Origin: Dermatemys mawii
Taxonomy: Eukaryota; Chordata; Testudines; Dermatemydidae
Assembly: GCA_007922305.1 (NCBI GenBank)
Contig: ML677335.1
Span: 34,739,216-34,803,215, forward strand
Reading direction: 5' to 3'
DNA length: 64,000 bases
Made by a program: the position numbers and the translations under genes. Shown here piece by piece: positions 1 to 13,300 of the stretch. How positions within the stretch are numbered: the first letter of the stretch is position 1; each line of letters opens with the position of its first letter. The notes beneath the pieces are model-generated. The model made no database searches. It was given only the letters and a program-made list of their open reading frames with translations, and was not told the DNA's origin.

Positions 1-790
1 TCTCTCTGATCCTTTACAGTCCCTAAGTACTGCCCCATCCTCTTAATTGGCCAAATGGTAGCACCTGCTCTGGCACAGAACATACAGGTATTACTCAGTG
101 GGAGCTTTCCTAAATATGGTCTGAGTTAAACAGAATGACACGTTCCAGATTTCAGGCTTCGAGTGCCTTCAGTTCACTGAGCTCTCTTACCATTTATGAA
201 TAGGAAAAGAAAAAAAATCCAAAATAGTGACAGATGCAAATGCCTCTGTATAAATAGCAACAAATCCTCTGTATCCTCCAGCTAATGAAATACCATGTTT
301 ACACAAGACTACTGATTTTAAAATGTTTCAGGCATGCTATGCTATATGGGAGTTATACTGATGTAAAATTAATATACTTGACAGAAAATAAGGTGACCTT
401 AGTATAGTGCAAAGGGAAGATAGTTAACCAACGCACGATAATTTGCAGAAGAGTACGACACAAAAGCCTTGTCACTAGGCTGAGCATCACCTCCAGTATT
501 TTGCGAGGAGGCCTATTTCCTTAACAGAGATTATCAAACAAATGGAAAACCAATCTTAACTCATTTCTTAGCCTCAGGGCCACTCCTCCCCAGGGTCTCA
601 GCCACTTCTACTCTTGACAGCTTCCAGCTTTGCTCCCGGACAGAGATCCAACTCCAATGTGGCTCTCTCTCTCCAGGGCTCAGCTATATCCCAGCTGCCT
701 ACGAGGTTCAAGTGTAGCCCAGACCTCTTTAACTTGATTGGGTTCATCTGCTCTGGTCCAGGGGCACAGGGCTTTGTCTAGGCACAGGAC
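1..790. other. AT-rich DNA, no gene seen
   Basis: No coding exon, RNA gene or repeat that I recognise. Short open frames here have no domain character. Confidence 0.5.
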
Positions 791-799
791 CAGCTACCC

Positions 800-1466
800 C
801 AAAGGTGGGCAAACTATGGCCCGCAGGCCACATCCGGCCCACAGGACTGTCCTTCCCAGCCCCTGAGCTCCCAGCTGGCAAGCCCCTCCCCCACCCAGAG
901 CCACGCCCCTGCGTGGCAGCACTCTGAGGGACGGGGCTGCACGCACCTGCATGGCAGCTGTCTGGCTCAGGCTGGGCAGCTGCTTGACACGCTGCTATGA
1001 ATGGCATGGTAAGGGAGGTTGTATAAGGAGTGGGGGTGCAGTTCTGGGGAAGGGCCAGGAGGGTTGAATAGGGTGTGGGAATCCCAGGGGTCTGTTCGGG
1101 TCAGAGGGGTGGATAGGGTTTGGGGCAGTTAAGGGACAGGGAGCAGGGGAGGTTGGGTAGAGGGTGGGGGGTCTCTTGAGGGGGCAGTCAGGGGACAAGA
1201 AGCATGGGGGCTTAGGTAAGGGGCGGGCTCCCAGAGGGGGAGTTAGACGTGGGAGTCTCTGGAGGGGGCATTCAGGGGATAAGGAGTGGGAGGGGTTGGA
1301 TGGGTCAATGGTTCTGAGGGGGACAGTCAAGGGGCAGGAAGTGGGAGGGGATCGGATAGGGGGCACGGCCGGGCTGTTTGAGGAGGCACCTCCTTCCCTA
1401 CCCAGCCTGCTACACAACTTTTGAACCTTGATGTGGCCCTCGGGCTAAAATGTTTGCCCACCCCTG
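800..1466. mobile_element. non-autonomous hAT transposon, about 667 bp
   Basis: The left end reads CAAAGGTGGGCAAACTATGG. The right end reads GTTTGCCCACCCCTG, the reverse complement of a CAGGGGTGGGCAAAC terminus. The flanks are agctaccc (792-799) and agctagtc (1467-1474), which match at 6 of 8 positions, the 8-bp duplication expected for hAT. The interior is G-rich on the plus strand (runs of aggggg) and encodes no transposase. The proline-rich open frame on the minus strand and the glycine-rich one on the plus strand are products of this composition. The element at 8897-9611 has related termini. Confidence 0.8.
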
Positions 1467-1474
1467 AGCTAGTC

Positions 1475-3430
1475 ACTGAGAAGGTCCTACTGTCCAAAGA
1501 GTACAATGTTCATAAGGAAAATATATGTACTTGTATTAGTGTAACACCTACAAAAACCTTCAACAGGACAGATAAATTGGGTATCTATAAACGGGTCATT
1601 ACATTTTTGTGACATAATTTGGATATACCCTTACTATTTGCAAAATATTAATGGTTATTTACTTATGCACTGGTTGCACCCCTCCTGCTAACCGTTTGAC
1701 TTTAAAATAAGGCTATTTAAATAAAACAGTCAACCTTGGCGGTATGCTTCCAAAATATTAACTAAGCAAATCAGGTTTACTGTAAGACTACTCTGTTGGC
1801 TCTAGAAGGTGAAGTAAAAGAGGGGTGGGGAGGCTGTGGGTCATAAATCCATGGGGAAAAGCAAATAAAAAGAGCCCATAATGCAGTTATGAGGGAAACA
1901 TTACCACCCAGTTCACAATGCAAGAGAAAAATACACGCATTAAAAAGAAAATCTTGGGCCAGACTGACAGTGTAAATCAAAATCAATGAAACAATGCCAT
2001 TTTGCTTCAGTGGATAACTGGCCCATTATTTTTTAACCTTGATAGTTTACTATTATGTCTCCATCATTAGTGCTTGAAAATTGGTAGCAAGGCTGATATT
2101 TTGAACAAAGTCTTTCACAGGTGTTTTTTGAACAGAGTCTAACAAGCAGAGGGTCAGATCCTGCTTCCCTTGCTCAGTGGGATTTGGCCCACAGTGACAT
2201 AAAGGGCAGCATTCACACTTCTATTATAAAGGCATGGTTAACAAAGGAAATTTGGCAGCCAACCAATAATGGTTTACAGAGGATTATAATTACCTTTCAA
2301 GAAAAATATATTACTTGCCCCAAACCTGCAAAAATGTATGTGTGCACTTAATTTTACACATTGACTTCAAATACACTTTTAAGAATTATCAATACAACAC
2401 CTGCAGAGGATGTGAGAAGAGTGCTGCTCTGACATGTTGAGTTCCTTATGACTGTCTGCAGAGAAAGGGCAGGAAGACCAACATGGCCACAGAACTTGTG
2501 GCTACATCCCTTTTCTCATGCCTATTTCCCATCTCCCACCCCAGCATACTACCATACAAGGGCTTTCATTCACCCATGTCTAGTCCCCAACCCTGCCCAT
2601 GAGAACCACTTCAATTCCAGGGCCATGGACATCTGGACAGTATTTACTCTTAAATATTATCTATAACATTTAGCCTTTCCCAACTAGAATGAATCTTTTA
2701 CTTCTTTGAAAGAAGCTCATAGACCTACTGTACCAGTACAACATGTGTCATCAGCCCAGTCCATTAAGAGAAATCTTACATCTCTCCCTTTCCTCACTAT
2801 AAGGAAGCTATTCTTCCCAAACAGTGAATGATGTCACTAAATCCATACTCGCATTGCACCCAGGCTGCTTCCCTTGTTTGCCCTACCCACCCCCAGCCAA
2901 TCGTTTGCCATCTGCTGAGTCAACCCTCTTTCCTATGCTCCACTGCACCATCACCAGACCAGCACATTAATTTAACCTCCATCATTTGTTTGTTTTATAG
3001 CTATCTAGATGAGAAGATTGGTTGAATATCTTTCTTTTCATACCTATTAGGCACTGATTCTTCTTAATATTTTATATCTTATTGAAGTGTATACACCCAG
3101 CTTTTATTCTTATGTCAATCATCCATCTTCAACTACCTTTTTATTGCTCAACTCATTATCCATAATGTAGGGTATACAATGAAGACTTATTGTTCAAGGA
3201 AAAATCCCTCGAGGATTTCTTCTTTTGATTTAGTTGTGATTCCCTATGACTTTGGTCACATTTACATCGATTCCTGGATCAATTGTTTCCTACCCACTAC
3301 AACTGCTTTACCATATTCGCTACAGTGGTCATCCTTTAACATTTCCACTTGTGCCTTAGATAATGTTAACTCAGTATTGACAGAATTCCTGTCACTCCCC
3401 GATGCTTAGCGTAGGGTAGGCCTTCAAACA
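1475..3430. other. unannotated AT-rich stretch
   Basis: No gene seen. Around 2150-2215 the words 'gggtcagatcctgc' and 'gatttggccc' resemble the short foldback repeats found elsewhere in the window, but no boundaries can be drawn. Confidence 0.4.
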
Positions 3431-3436
3431 CTGAGT

Positions 3437-3555
3437 TGGGCTATGATCCTGCAAAAGGAGCCACACAGGCAGACCGCTACATGCAAGTCTCACTGAAGAC
3501 AAAGGGAGCTGCACAGGATATTTCCTACATGCAGTCAGTTCCAGGATCAGGGCCT
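3437..3555. repeat. imperfect foldback repeat, about 119 bp
   Basis: The outer arms gggctatgatcctg and ccaggatcagggcc are inverted copies. Inside them, 'acacaggcagac' and 'gctgcacagg' belong to less well-preserved arm segments. This fits a short non-autonomous foldback element. Class and target-site duplication were not determined. Confidence 0.5.
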
Positions 3556-3559
3556 CAGA

Positions 3560-5200
3560 TTGTAAAGTCTATGGGGCAGGCACTGTCCTTTATTATGTGT
3601 GTATGCTACACTCAGCACAATGGGACCCTGACTGGTTCTAGGCTCTATTGTAATAGAAGTAATAACCATGAGATAACAGTATTATAGGTATCTTGAGCAC
3701 CTGAAATGTTCAAGGGGGCATAGTACTTCTTGAGTCTTTAGATTTAGTTTCTTATGAACATTGAATAAATAATAAATTATTACAAATGATATTGGCCTTT
3801 CTCCTATATCAGTAAAGAACAAGGCCGAAACTAAAGGAAAAGCATGTGTTTTCTTTCTTTAGTCATTTTAATATACATGCACAGGAGGCAGCAGAGGAAA
3901 GCCTGCTGAAGTCATTCTCTCTTGTACACTCCTACCAGTTTCAGCTGCAATCAAGCTCCAACGCGTCAATAATATTCAATACTATAAATAGATCTCTGTT
4001 TGGGTAGTTTGTGCCCCATTTTCACAAGCAACTTGTTTTCCAGCAAAATAATGATTTCATTGCAAACTTTCTCCCCATTTGATAAATGCCAGTCTTGCTG
4101 GCAGGTTCTACTCCTCCACCATCCCTGTTTGATAGCAAAATCTCACGTGCTTTATCATTTTCTGAGCTCTGTTTACACGTGGGCTCATTTCAATCTTCTT
4201 TTTTCTGAATCCAGATGCATTTTTTTCTTTTGGAGAAAAAATGGCAAGAACCTTCAATAACAGCAATAACAATAATGTAAGCTTAAGAAGGGCTGTATGT
4301 TAAGTGTATATAAGTAGCAGCAACAACTATAGTCCAACCAACTCCAAGCTGAAATATTTTCAGCCACACTTCATCCTCTTAAGCACTGGATAAAACGTTT
4401 AAGGGTTCTATAACTATAGCTTTGTTCCAGGTACATAACATCTTTTTACCTTTTCCTTTTTATTTTACATTTGCATTCATTTTGTATTAATTTCAAAATG
4501 CACAAACAGATGCATACTGAAAATAAAAGATACCTCTCCTATGTTTTCTTTCCAGAAATAAAACACATTAAATTGATCTTTGTATTTGGAATAGTTCTAC
4601 CTTGATTTAAACATTACATTTATCCTTTAATTCAATCCAATTTCTTCCTCTTCATCTGTTTTTGGGTTTTCCCTGTAGGAGTTTTCACTTAATCTTAAAT
4701 ATTTTGTATGTTTGTGATTTCTACATTATCTAATTTTAACAATACTGTGATTCAAGAGCTTTATAATGAGTAAGAAGTGATGACCAATAATCAGTTTGCA
4801 CTAATCTAGCGCTTATATCAGATTTTAATTATTCATTTAGCAGGATGTGCCCAATTCACTTCTGGATTTGACATCTGTAAATAAGATGGCTATTCAAACC
4901 TTTATACAATATCACAGCAACAGCACACTGGACCTTGGGTTACAAAACCATCACTCTCTAAACCACAGTTCTACCTCACAACACACCATCAAATATTACA
5001 CACCTCAATATAGTGTCATATCACTGCAATGTTATAAATTAACCACAATTTAAAAAAAATTCAGTGTGGCACATACCCACACTATCTGATCACTGTGGGT
5101 AATAAACTTTACCTTGAGTTAAGTTTGCAATTACAGTAAAAAAAATATTAACCAATGCACATACCCTCCCCAGTTAAGTACATGCCCACTAGAATGGGAT
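3560..5200. other. unannotated AT-rich stretch
   Basis: Long A/T tracts and short frames only. No gene or clear repeat recognised. Confidence 0.4.
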
Positions 5201-5202
5201 GA

Positions 5203-5463
5203 TTGCTAACAAGACTGGATGCGGCCCACTCCCAACAGTTGGTCTCATTAGCAGTGACCCCGGACTTGGTAAGGCAACTCCCATCTTTTCATGTGCTATA
5301 TATTTATACCTGCCTGCTGTATTTTCCACTCCATGCAGCTGATGAAATGGGTTATATCCCACAAAAGCTTATGCCCAAACAAATTTGTTAGTCTCTAAGG
5401 TGCCACAAGGACTCCTTGTTGTTTTTACTGATACAGACTAACACAGCTACCCCTCTGAAATTT
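5203..5463 (+). repeat. turtle/crocodilian-type interspersed repeat, 3' part
   Basis: The hallmark order is present: 'gatgaaatgggtt', 'cccacaaaagcttatgccca', 'tttgttagtctctaaggtgc', then 'cagactaacacagctacc' and the end 'cctctgaaa'. I recognise this as a very abundant repeat of turtle and crocodilian genomes. I do not know its class with certainty. An inverted copy lies at 46019-46165. Confidence 0.7.
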
Positions 5464-5464
5464 A

Positions 5465-8400
5465 TCTTCTCTAGAATCCTTTAACTTTCTATATTTATTT
5501 CAACCCTTTGCATGACCAAAATAAACTTACTTGTAATTCAGATATTTTTTCACAGACGTTTCTGGAAACCTTTCAGTACAACACAGTTCTTTAGTACTAA
5601 TAGGAATATACAACTCATCTTCTTAAAGGGACTTGAGGAAATTAACTATCATTACTTAAGATAATTAGTTTACACTACTTAATATAATTAGCTAGCACTA
5701 CAGACTGAGCAAAGATTGCAAGATCACTTTAAATAATCACAGGCAGTATAGCAATCAGTTTACTAAGAGACAATCAGCCATTCAGTCAGTTAATTTTTTA
5801 AAAAAATCAGTAACTGGCTGTAAACCAAACTATTTCAATATTATTGTCTTTGTGAATCTTCATCACCGAGATCATGTAATCTCTCCTTATTCACAGCAGT
5901 GCCTGCTGGTAAGTTGGTAGTACTCACTGTAAAAGAATCTGACCATTAATGGATGTATCGACTGCAAGGCACATGTGTAGATTATGACTTTGAATTTAAA
6001 ACTACGGCTGAGCAAAATGTTGCAGCCAAAACTTGTGCAGATATTGCCACCCCAAGCAGTATCTTTGAGTTGGGGGAGGGGGACTATTGTATTAAATTTT
6101 TGAATAGCACAGCTCCTATAGCTATAAAACTAGGAGATAAGTTCTGTAGACTTTCCACCTCCTTGGGTAGTTTGCATAAACTCATTCAGGATGTTTTTTT
6201 TTTTCCCCCTCCAGATACTAGGAAAGAAAGAAGGGGCTTTTTATATAAAAGAATGTGTTTGATTCCTTTTGATTCAACAAACTGACAGGACCTTGGGTCC
6301 AGGCCCTCCCCTTTCCCCTCTCCTCTCCACTCCACAACCTTTGTGGAAGAGTTGGAAAGATTGACACCTACCAGAGCCCTATTTAGGGGTTGAGGTGATC
6401 TCTGAAAAGCTATAGGTAAACAAGTAGGAACTCTTATAGTGTTTTGTATGTGGGGTTTTTTTACTTGAAATGCTTTTACTATAAGAAATAGTGCCCTACC
6501 AAATTCACCACCATGAAAAATGCATCAGACTGAGAAATCTGGCCTTCCCCCATGAAATCTGGCCTTTTGTGTGCTTTTACCCTAAACTACACAGATTCAG
6601 GGTGGAGTGTCTTACTTTTGATTTATAATATTCTCCTTAAAAACACATACTTCAGCAAAATTTCAGAGAACAGATATCTATACACAGTTCCCGCTCCCTC
6701 CCCCGCCCCATGTCTCATAAACATTACTCAAAGCAGCACACACACCAAACGAAAAAGGGGAATGTTATAGCCCCAGAGAACACAGACTCTCCAAATTTAA
6801 GATTAGAAATATTTCTAACAGACCACCTTAGTGTTTCTGATCATGACTGAGGATTAACTGGTGTTCTAGTCACCTTCTAGATTAATTTAACTAATCTTCT
6901 TAATTACACTAACTCCTCAAACAGATCTGCAATCCACTCTCTCTCTCTCTCTCTGACAGTGTATAAAAGCTTTCCATGGCTACTCTTCCCCTTCTCCGTT
7001 CAACTCAGAACTCTAAGCACCAAATCGAAGCAGCACCTATAAAAAGCTAGGAGTGCTCCAGTAACTTAAGTCGCTTCATCACTACTGATACCCATAACCC
7101 CAATCACTTATAGAGTCAAGAGCTTATAAAAATGTGAAGCACTCCAATCATTTTACAAATGCTGTGGGCAGTGTAGAATAATTTAAAATAACTGAGAAGC
7201 TTCATTTTTTTCATAACCACTTCAATTTAAAAAGGGAGTCAAGGAGCAATTCCAGTATATTGAACTAACTTAAAAATTTAACATACCAAAAAATTGAAAA
7301 TCAACACTTTGCATCCTCAGAGTATTAGAAAGGGATCAGCATTACTACTATATTTCTTGGAATTATGGCTATATAAATATTTTATCTTTAAACAAGCCTT
7401 CTATACTTCAGTTGTTTTTGGTCTGTTTTATTAGCTTTTGTTTTCCCTGAGTGGTGTGGTTTTGTTTTCTCCCTTATAAATCCAAAGTTAAGCCCCAATC
7501 CTGCATTTCACTGCTCATGGGAGGAAAGCAGCAATTACAGAGCTTTGTGGTCTTTGGAGGGGTTATAAGCTGTCCTAGCAGTTCCCCCACACTGGGGCAA
7601 CAAAATAAAATGACTTATTTTCAAGAACAACAAAACAAAACAACCCATTGACTTCAGTCAGATTTGTGGGGGCGCTAGAATAAAAGCAGCCTGATTTTTC
7701 TGAAGTGCTTCCCCCTCAGAATTTAGGAGGCAAACTTTAGTCACCCAGTTTTGAAAATACAGGGCCCAGAATGATATTTTACTCAGATGTGATTAAAGAA
7801 AGCATATACACATGTAGACCTGCTGATCAAGACAATCAGGCACAGGAGGGTGAAATTTGCCCAATTGCAGATATGCTACTGCATGGGCAAAATGTGTCAC
7901 ATGGCAGACTGTTAAAAAAAAATGAATCTGTTCAAAAAGAATCCGCAACACATACTTTTCACTGTTTTTGTTACATCTCTCTCTCTCTTTCTGGGCTTTT
8001 TTTTCTTTAACTTTTGCTTTTCATTCTAATTTTTATCTCACTTTTATTCCTCCATAGACTTTAATTAAGCACATTCTGGGCTTTTGAGGTTTTCTATTAA
8101 ATAAAATAGTGTGCTTGCTCACCAGGTGGGCAACTCCAAGCACTTACTGCTCTGTTCACATAGTGAATTTTTCTTATTAGTGTGCCTGGCTGTTACTCTG
8201 CATGGGTGGGAACACCTCATTAAAGGACATTTGAATTCAAATGATGCATTAGGAGAAGCAAGACAGCTGCATTTTACTGATTATTTTTGAGGTGTAAACA
8301 ACATTCATGATACAGCCACTGCAGTTTGTTGAATGACAAAGAAAAGGGAGGCAAATACCAAGGAAAATTCATGGAATACATGGATGTATCTGCAGTATTT

Positions 8401-8888
8401 TGACTCTTACATTTAAAGATCTAATTATTTCCCCACAGCCCCCATTTTGTGCCAACAATTTTTTGGCAATGGTGAGAGCAATTTCAGTCAAATTAGATGC
8501 CTACTAAAAAAACCCTGATTTATACACTGAAAGCAATGATTACCTAATGATTCTGTCCAGTGTACAAATATTAAATCAGCCTTAACATTAATCTAAATAT
8601 TACTTAGCCCCAATAGTTCACAAGAGGCTAATATGTGGAGGAAACAGGAGCAAAATTAATTCCTGCTTGGATGGGATCTCTGTGACCAGGGAAATATTAG
8701 AGGATCAGACATGATGTATCTTTCACCTGTACAACCTATTATCAAAATGATGAATGTCAGCATCTTGGTTGGCATCATTCCCAGATGTACTGTCTTACAA
8801 AATTGTAACTATCCAGATATGGGCAATGAAGACTGGCAACTGCCATGACATTCCTGATATGTGATTAAAAGGCAGCAGATTTCTCAAC
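5465..8888. other. unannotated AT-rich stretch with an open frame of unknown meaning
   Basis: No recognisable gene. A 110-codon plus-strand frame at 5953-6285 has no domain that I recognise, and its last third is low-complexity (FFFPPP). I read it as chance. A (CT)9 run lies at 6937-6954. Scattered poly-T and poly-A runs are the only other structure. Confidence 0.4.
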
Positions 8889-8896
8889 GATTAGAG

Positions 8897-9611
8897 CAGG
8901 GATGGGCAAACTACGGCCATGGCCTACGGATGTGCCACTGCCGTGGTGCTGTGGGCCACGCTCCACTGCAGGAAGTGGCGGGCAGCATGTCCCTGCCGGC
9001 TGTGGGGGAGGGGGAGCAGAGAGCTCTGTGTGCTGTTCTTGACTGTAGATACCTTCCCTGAAGCTCCCATTGGCTGGGAACAGGGAACCGTGGCCAATGG
9101 GAGCTTCGGGGGAGGAATCACAGGCAATAGCAGCATGTGGAGCCCTCTGCTCCCCCTCCCCCAGGGCCCGCAGGGACGTGCTGCCAGGTGCTTCCTGGAG
9201 TGGAGTGGCCCGGAGCTGGGGCTGGGGCTGGGGCTGGGGCCAAGACCAGGGCAGGCAGGGAGGGAGCCCTGAGCCTGGAGCCCCATGTGCCCCAAGTCCA
9301 TGCACTGAGCCCCTGCCGCACCCTGCGACCCAACCCCCTGCAGCACCTTGCACCTCTCCCTGCACCACTGCTCTGAGCCCCCTCCCACACTAAGCGCTAA
9401 AAGCCCCTTTCCTGAGCCTCCTCATACACCCCACACTCCTCCTGTGCCCCAACCCCTTGCCCTGAGCCCCTTCCTGCATACCACACCCGCTCCCATACTC
9501 CGCACTCCCTCACGCACCCCAACCCTTTGCCCCAGCCCTACAGTCATGGCCCTGCAAGCAAATTTCCCCACCCTGATGTGGCCCTCAGGCTAAAAAGTTT
9601 GCCCACCCATA
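8897..9611. mobile_element. non-autonomous hAT transposon, about 715 bp
   Basis: The left end is CAGGGATGGGCAAACTACGG and the right end AAGTTTGCCCACCCATA. Flanking 8-mers gattagag (8889-8896) and gatcagag (9612-9619) match at 7 of 8 positions, a clear hAT-type target duplication. The interior is GC-rich, contains a (GGGGCT)n run at 9214-9241, and carries several long overlapping open frames on both strands. Those frames are proline-, glycine- and alanine-rich and show no transposase motif, so no protein is called. It shares its terminal design with the copy at 800-1466. Confidence 0.85.
9214..9241. repeat. (GGGGCT)n short tandem repeat
   Basis: About four and a half copies of GGGGCT inside the hAT element. 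Probably variable in length. Confidence 0.9.
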
Positions 9612-9884
9612 GATCAGAGCATTCAAGGTGACTCACAGCCCTCATCAATCCATGGATTATACTAAATGTGAAACTAAGAATAAAGCCTTAAAACAGATAG
9701 TGTATTAAAAATATTGATCCAAATTTTCAGGCCTGGGGCAAATCTACACTGCAGCTGGGACTAAGCCTCCCAGCTTGGGTGGACAGATGGGTATTACCAG
9801 GGCTCAAGTTAGCATGTAACAAATAAAAGCATAGTTCATTCTGGCCTACATGACCCCTTAGGCTTGAGAGCCCAAGATCCAGCT

Positions 9885-10350
9885 CCAGATTTTAGGAACA
9901 TAAAAGACAAGACCTCCAAGGTTGCTGAACCCTGTTCCCCACCCCACAGCCCCGCCTAACCCAACATCACAAGCATCCCTGTCATACAATCCCACTCATA
10001 AGTTTGTCTCTCTCTTTTAAACTAATAAAATTGTCTGCCCCCACAATTCCTATTGATCACCCCCTTATGGTTAGAAGTCTACAAATTTCCAGCCTAAATT
10101 TGTTCACAGCCAATTTATACCCATTTGTTTGTCTTCTTTAGCCTAAAGTAGCTCTTTACCCTCCATGGTGTTTACCCCCAGTCGTATTTACAGAGAGAAG
10201 TCATAACCCCTCTCAGCCTTCTTTTTGTTAGGCTTCACAAGTCACACTCTTCTAGTCTCCTGACAAAGGACAGGCCCTCTATTCCACTGATCTCAGCAGC
10301 TCTTTTCTGCACCTGTTCCGATCTGAATTCATCATCTTTCTTGACTATGT
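9885..10350 (-). mobile_element. CR1 LINE 3' fragment
   Basis: Read on the plus strand, the order 'cttatggttagaagt', 'cagcctaaatttgttca', 'agctctttaccctcc', 'tatttacagagagaa', 'cccctctcagcct' and 'tctgcacctgttcc' follows the antisense 3' region of turtle CR1. The element is therefore on the minus strand. No coding motif is preserved. Boundaries are approximate. Confidence 0.65.
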
Positions 10351-13300
10351 GTGATTAGTCCCACTGAAGATACTGCATTTTGTGGACACAGCAGCTAAGA
10401 GCTGCTCCCAGTAAACAGGTAAAGAGATTCTCAGACTTTTAGAGGTACAATAAAAATAGAATTGACAACATCTTTCCAATTACATATTTACTTACACAAA
10501 AGAAAATGCCTGTAACAGAGATGAACAGAGACATAACTTACAGAGATAAGAAATGGAGGCAGGAAACAGCAAAAATTGAGCCTCGGGGAAGAAACAGAAA
10601 ATGAAATACACCCAGAAAAAAAAAACTGAAGCACAGATTACTAAAGAGAGAAAGGAAAAATTTTTGAGGTAGCATTGGAAAATATTATGTATATTACAAA
10701 ATAGCAAATGAAATATAAGCTATAGAATGTAATTAGGGAGCAAAAAATTCAGTACAATTTTAGGCTGTGCAAACAATTCACAACATACCAAAGACCAGGG
10801 AAGCTCTTTATTCTACATTTAGAACTAGATAGAGCTAGACCACTACACCCATTGATAACACCTGAACAGAGAAGTCAACAAACTGGAGAGAATTCAGTCA
10901 AACACAAAATATGATCAGGGGTTTATTGGGATGGATATTTACAGGGGTGGGAGGATTTTGTCCAAATGACAAAGAGGACATGATAACCATCTCCAAGAAT
11001 GTGGCAATATTTCAGAAGGGCGGGCACTATGAGGCGTAAATAGAAATTGTGAAAGGAAAATTAAGCAAAGCAAAATTTAAACTGTATATTAAGATACATT
11101 GGCTAAGTGTGGTTTATTACACAAAAGCAGTGGAAGCTTCATAGTTTGAGTTATATAAAATTGGATTGGAAAAAAGCACTTGAGACACTGGGTGTGATCC
11201 TGAGTTGATCTAAATTAAAGCTGATGCTAAATCTCCCATTCACTTCAAACTGGTCAGAATCAGGTACATTAGGAGGAACATTCTGGCAGTGGCAAAAGAT
11301 TGGACCAGGAGACCTAGTAAATCTCTATTAGCTGTTATGCCATAAATCTCTGTGGCCTACCTCTCATGTTGAGAGAAATGAGTGAGAGCTGCAGATCACT
11401 TATTGGTATGCTTATTCAGATTGGGAGAGGTAAGCACGTAAGTGTAAGTGGTTCCATTCACTACCAAAGCATCCCCTGGTGACAGACTATGTCATTGCAG
11501 GGTCTTCATCTCACTTATTGGCACTGTCATGGCCTGCCTACATCTTCTATTGCCTGGCTAACAGTGCTGTCACCTTCCAGTCCAACATAAAAACAGAAGA
11601 TCCTTCTGCCTCCCCCGCCACCTTGGACTATGCTAAAATTCCATGCTCTTCACTGTTACTTCTGGGGATTGCAGAGTCCTTTCTTTGTTCCTTTGGCTGA
11701 GCACTGCATCCCAGAGCTTTCTCACAGGTCTTTCCTTCTTAGCATGTTTCCCCTCCCCAAACACTCTGGCAGCTTCTCACAGAAGAGGAATAATGAAAAT
11801 GGAGGGGGAGTGGGAGAAACAGAAGGCCCAGCAACTGCCTTATGGACATAAATGCTACTACAAATTCACATGTGCCAAGACTGCTGTCCTCAGGGAAGGC
11901 TGGTGGCTCTCTGTCTGCAGGGCAGGGCAGGGCTCAAAATGCTGGAAGTCAGGGGACATCTTGTAAGCAGAAGCTACGGGGGGGGGGGCTATTTTTTGGT
12001 TAAATGGGAGTGTACAGAACAGAGCTGGGGAAGAAGCCCCATAGGAAGTCCCTGAATGCCAGCCTGTCTGATCAGGGCTCAGACCATCCACCATTGCTTC
12101 ATGATGGACTGGGGGTCAGATTCCCAGCCCTGTGTAGCAATGACTCCCCATCCCAACCAGAATGGCACTGATAAGGGGGCCAGGTGTGGGAATGGGGTAG
12201 CCTGTGCACCATGGTGCCTGCAGAGTATGTCCCCTGAGTATCAGTGATGGGAGAGGGAGTGGTCCTCAGTAGGGCAGGGCAGGTGACTCCAGACTGAGAT
12301 GGAGAGTTAGTGAAGCAGGAAGAGAAGAGCCCTGTCCTGAAAGGATATAGGGAGAAGAGGGCTCTTGCATCTGTAGTATAAAGGGTCAGAAAGGAGGCAG
12401 CCAGAGCTAAATAGCAGAGAACAAGTTGAAAGGCAATCTGGGCCCCCTTATTAGTAAATTTCTAGTTGTACCCTCCCTTAACAGGCTGAATCTCAGGGCA
12501 TCCCCAAGGATGCTAAGCTACTCCCTCTACTCCTCTCCAGCTTGCCCTTACTAGAGGGAATTCCCTACTTTCCCTTCCCTGGGTTTTTCCCCTTTACTGA
12601 GTTCTCCTCTTCTTTTAAATAATTTTCACGGATCCTTCCACAGCTTGGATCGCTAACTGTAATTGAGTCAGGATCAGCTATGCGTTAACTGGTGGGTCAC
12701 AGGCGAGACTGAGATTCCCTTAAACGGCCAACTAGTCTCTGATAGTATTTTCTTAGCATATGTGCAATGTGCTTCAGGTGGCATGTGACCAGGATTCATC
12801 ACCAAATTTGGTCCGCTGGTTGGATCATTAGCTTCCCCAGCCTGGGCATTGATAGGGTGTGTGATGGGAACGCTCTGATATCCCAGAACAGAATGTAGGT
12901 TGTGCATACTTAAAAACAAACAAACAAACAGGAAGGTGAGGGCCTAGATTCTACAGTAGAGTGTAGATGCTTTGAGCCACACCAACAGCAGAACCTGTAT
13001 AGAGCACCATCATAACTGGCTCTGGACAGGATTAAACTACAGAGGTTCCTCTGGTGGTGTCAAGCTTCCAGTAACTGTCACAACCAGCCCACTTTGTGCA
13101 GCCTACAGAGGAATCCTGACTGGTGGGAGAGTACACCAATCCACAACTGTTTTTCAGTTGTTGGGTGCCATTAGTAGCCAGGTCTAGTTATAGCAGCTTT
13201 TAGGATGCTCCAAATGATGCCATGGGAACATCCCAGCAGGGAATGAGTGAGAACACATAAAGATGAGCTTTATGGCACTTATGCACCTTCCTTCAACTCT

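Noticed and set aside
995..1424. Proline-rich minus-strand and glycine-rich plus-strand frames
   Set aside because: Both lie in the G-rich interior of the hAT copy at 800-1466.
5953..6285. 110-codon plus-strand open frame
   Set aside because: No domain recognised, low-complexity end, no splice or promoter context, and length within chance for a 64-kb window.
8865..9388. Several 90-167 codon frames on both strands
   Set aside because: They overlap the GC-rich hAT interior; composition explains them and no transposase or other domain is present.
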